The notes below the pieces were generated by a model. The model was not told where the DNA came from and searched no databases. It saw only the letters and a program-made list of their open reading frames with translations. Shown here piece by piece: positions 63,577-64,000 of a stretch of DNA of 64,000 bases. The first letter of the stretch is position 1, and each line of letters begins with the position of its first letter. The stretch comes from Lolliginicoccus suaedae. GTDB lineage: Bacteria; Actinomycetota; Actinomycetes; Mycobacteriales; Mycobacteriaceae. Location: the NCBI RefSeq assembly GCF_008312885.1, contig NZ_VSSO01000004.1, positions 1 to 64,000 on the forward strand. Direction: 5' to 3'. Made by a program: the position numbers and the translations under genes.

Positions 63577-64000
63577 ATGTCCACCCGATCGCGCGATGCG
63601 CCCCCCTTCGAGACCGTCGTCGAGCAGCACGGCCCGATGGTTCTCCGAGTGTGCCGCGCCCTGCTCGGCCCGAGCGCGGATGCCGACGATGCCTGGTCCG
63701 AGACGTTCCTCGCCGCGCTGCGCGCCTACCCCGCGCTGCCAGCCGATGCGAACACCGAGGCGTGGCTGGTGACCATCGCGCACCGCAAGGCCATCGACGT
63801 GGTCCGTGCCCGGCAGCGACGCCCGGTTCCGGTCCCGGACGTGCCCGAGCCTGGCCAGGCCTATCCGCCAGATCCCGCTGGCACCGGCATCTGGCAGCAG
63901 GTCGCCGCTCTGCCGCCCCGGCAGCGGCAGGTGATCGCCTACCGCTACCTCGCCGGGCTCCCCTACTCGCAGATCGCCACCATCACCGGAGGCACCGCTG
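63577..64000 (+). CDS. ECF-type RNA polymerase sigma factor, N-terminal part (runs off the window)
   Basis: The 141 visible residues show region 2 (VVEQHGPMVLRVCRALLG through AHRKAIDVVRARQRR, with DADDAWSETFLAALRA) and the beginning of region 4 (ALPPRQRQVIAYRYLAGLPYSQIATITGG). They lack region 3, as ECF sigma factors do. ATG 63577 follows AGGTG. The anti-sigma factor or any C-terminal fusion would lie beyond the end. Confidence 0.88.
   Translation, partial: MSTRSRDAPPFETVVEQHGPMVLRVCRALLGPSADADDAWSETFLAALRAYPALPADANTEAWLVTIAHRKAIDVVRARQRRPVPVPDVPEPGQAYPPDPAGTGIWQQVAALPPRQRQVIAYRYLAGLPYSQIATITGGTA

Overview
The window is about 64 kb of high-GC DNA, mostly with G or C in the third codon position, from an actinobacterium of the mycolic-acid group (Mycobacteriales/Corynebacteriales). 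The evidence is gene order. The blocks glnA2-glnE, Hip1/CaeA-like hydrolase, panB, CYTH-CHAD, RNase H/CobC, zinc-ribbon protein, Nif3, cobC, HAD, ptpA, SURF1, cobD, then ahpE-DUF3052-aceE-mabR-fabD-acpM-kasA-accD6, and later tRNA-Asn, dnaG, dgt and a TPM-domain protein follow the order I know from Mycobacterium tuberculosis (roughly Rv2221c-Rv2247 and Rv2342-Rv2345). There is only one ketoacyl synthase in the FAS-II operon, no kasB, and many inserted genes, so this is probably not Mycobacterium itself. A Hoyosella-, Dietzia- or Tomitella-like genus fits, but I cannot fix the genus from sequence alone.

Layout. 0-11 kb: start of an alkane hydroxylase, a protein with decapeptide repeats, nitrogen control (glnA2-glnE), a secreted peptidase-like lipoprotein, panB, a small lipoprotein and CYTH-CHAD. 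11-15.2 kb: a small conserved protein, a two-gene amidase/DUF4185 cassette that looks phage-derived, and an ArsO-like flavoprotein with a strong operator. 15.2-23 kb: RNase P RNA and a conserved block mixing cobalamin synthesis with tyrosine phosphatase and SURF1. 23-33 kb: an accessory stretch with an ABC exporter, a TetR / membrane adenylyl cyclase / unknown helical protein / STAND-NTPase-TPR gene run, and a Ser/Thr kinase, ending near tRNA-Val. 33-43.6 kb: peroxiredoxin, pyruvate dehydrogenase E1 and the FAS-II operon with its regulator MabR. 43.6-52.6 kb: mixed accessory genes (beta-lactamase-like, Vsr, the mycothiol-dependent formaldehyde pair, an SDR-patatin-BVMO operon, GNAT, TetR). 52.6-55.6 kb: molybdate uptake. 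55.6-64 kb: two tRNAs, dnaG-dgt-ydcF, a TPM protein, a membrane protein and the start of an ECF sigma factor.

Two points deserve most attention. First, the gene run at 25160-31154 puts a TetR regulator, a class III adenylyl cyclase with all catalytic residues, an unrecognised helical protein and a 972-residue STAND NTPase with kinesin-light-chain-type TPRs in one closely spaced unit, which looks like a cAMP/NLR-like signalling module. Second, two families of dispersed intergenic hairpins occur. One has 20-17-20 geometry (three clear copies and one distant relative). The other has 18-5-18 geometry (two copies with identical perfect arms). All but one copy lie just 3' of a gene.
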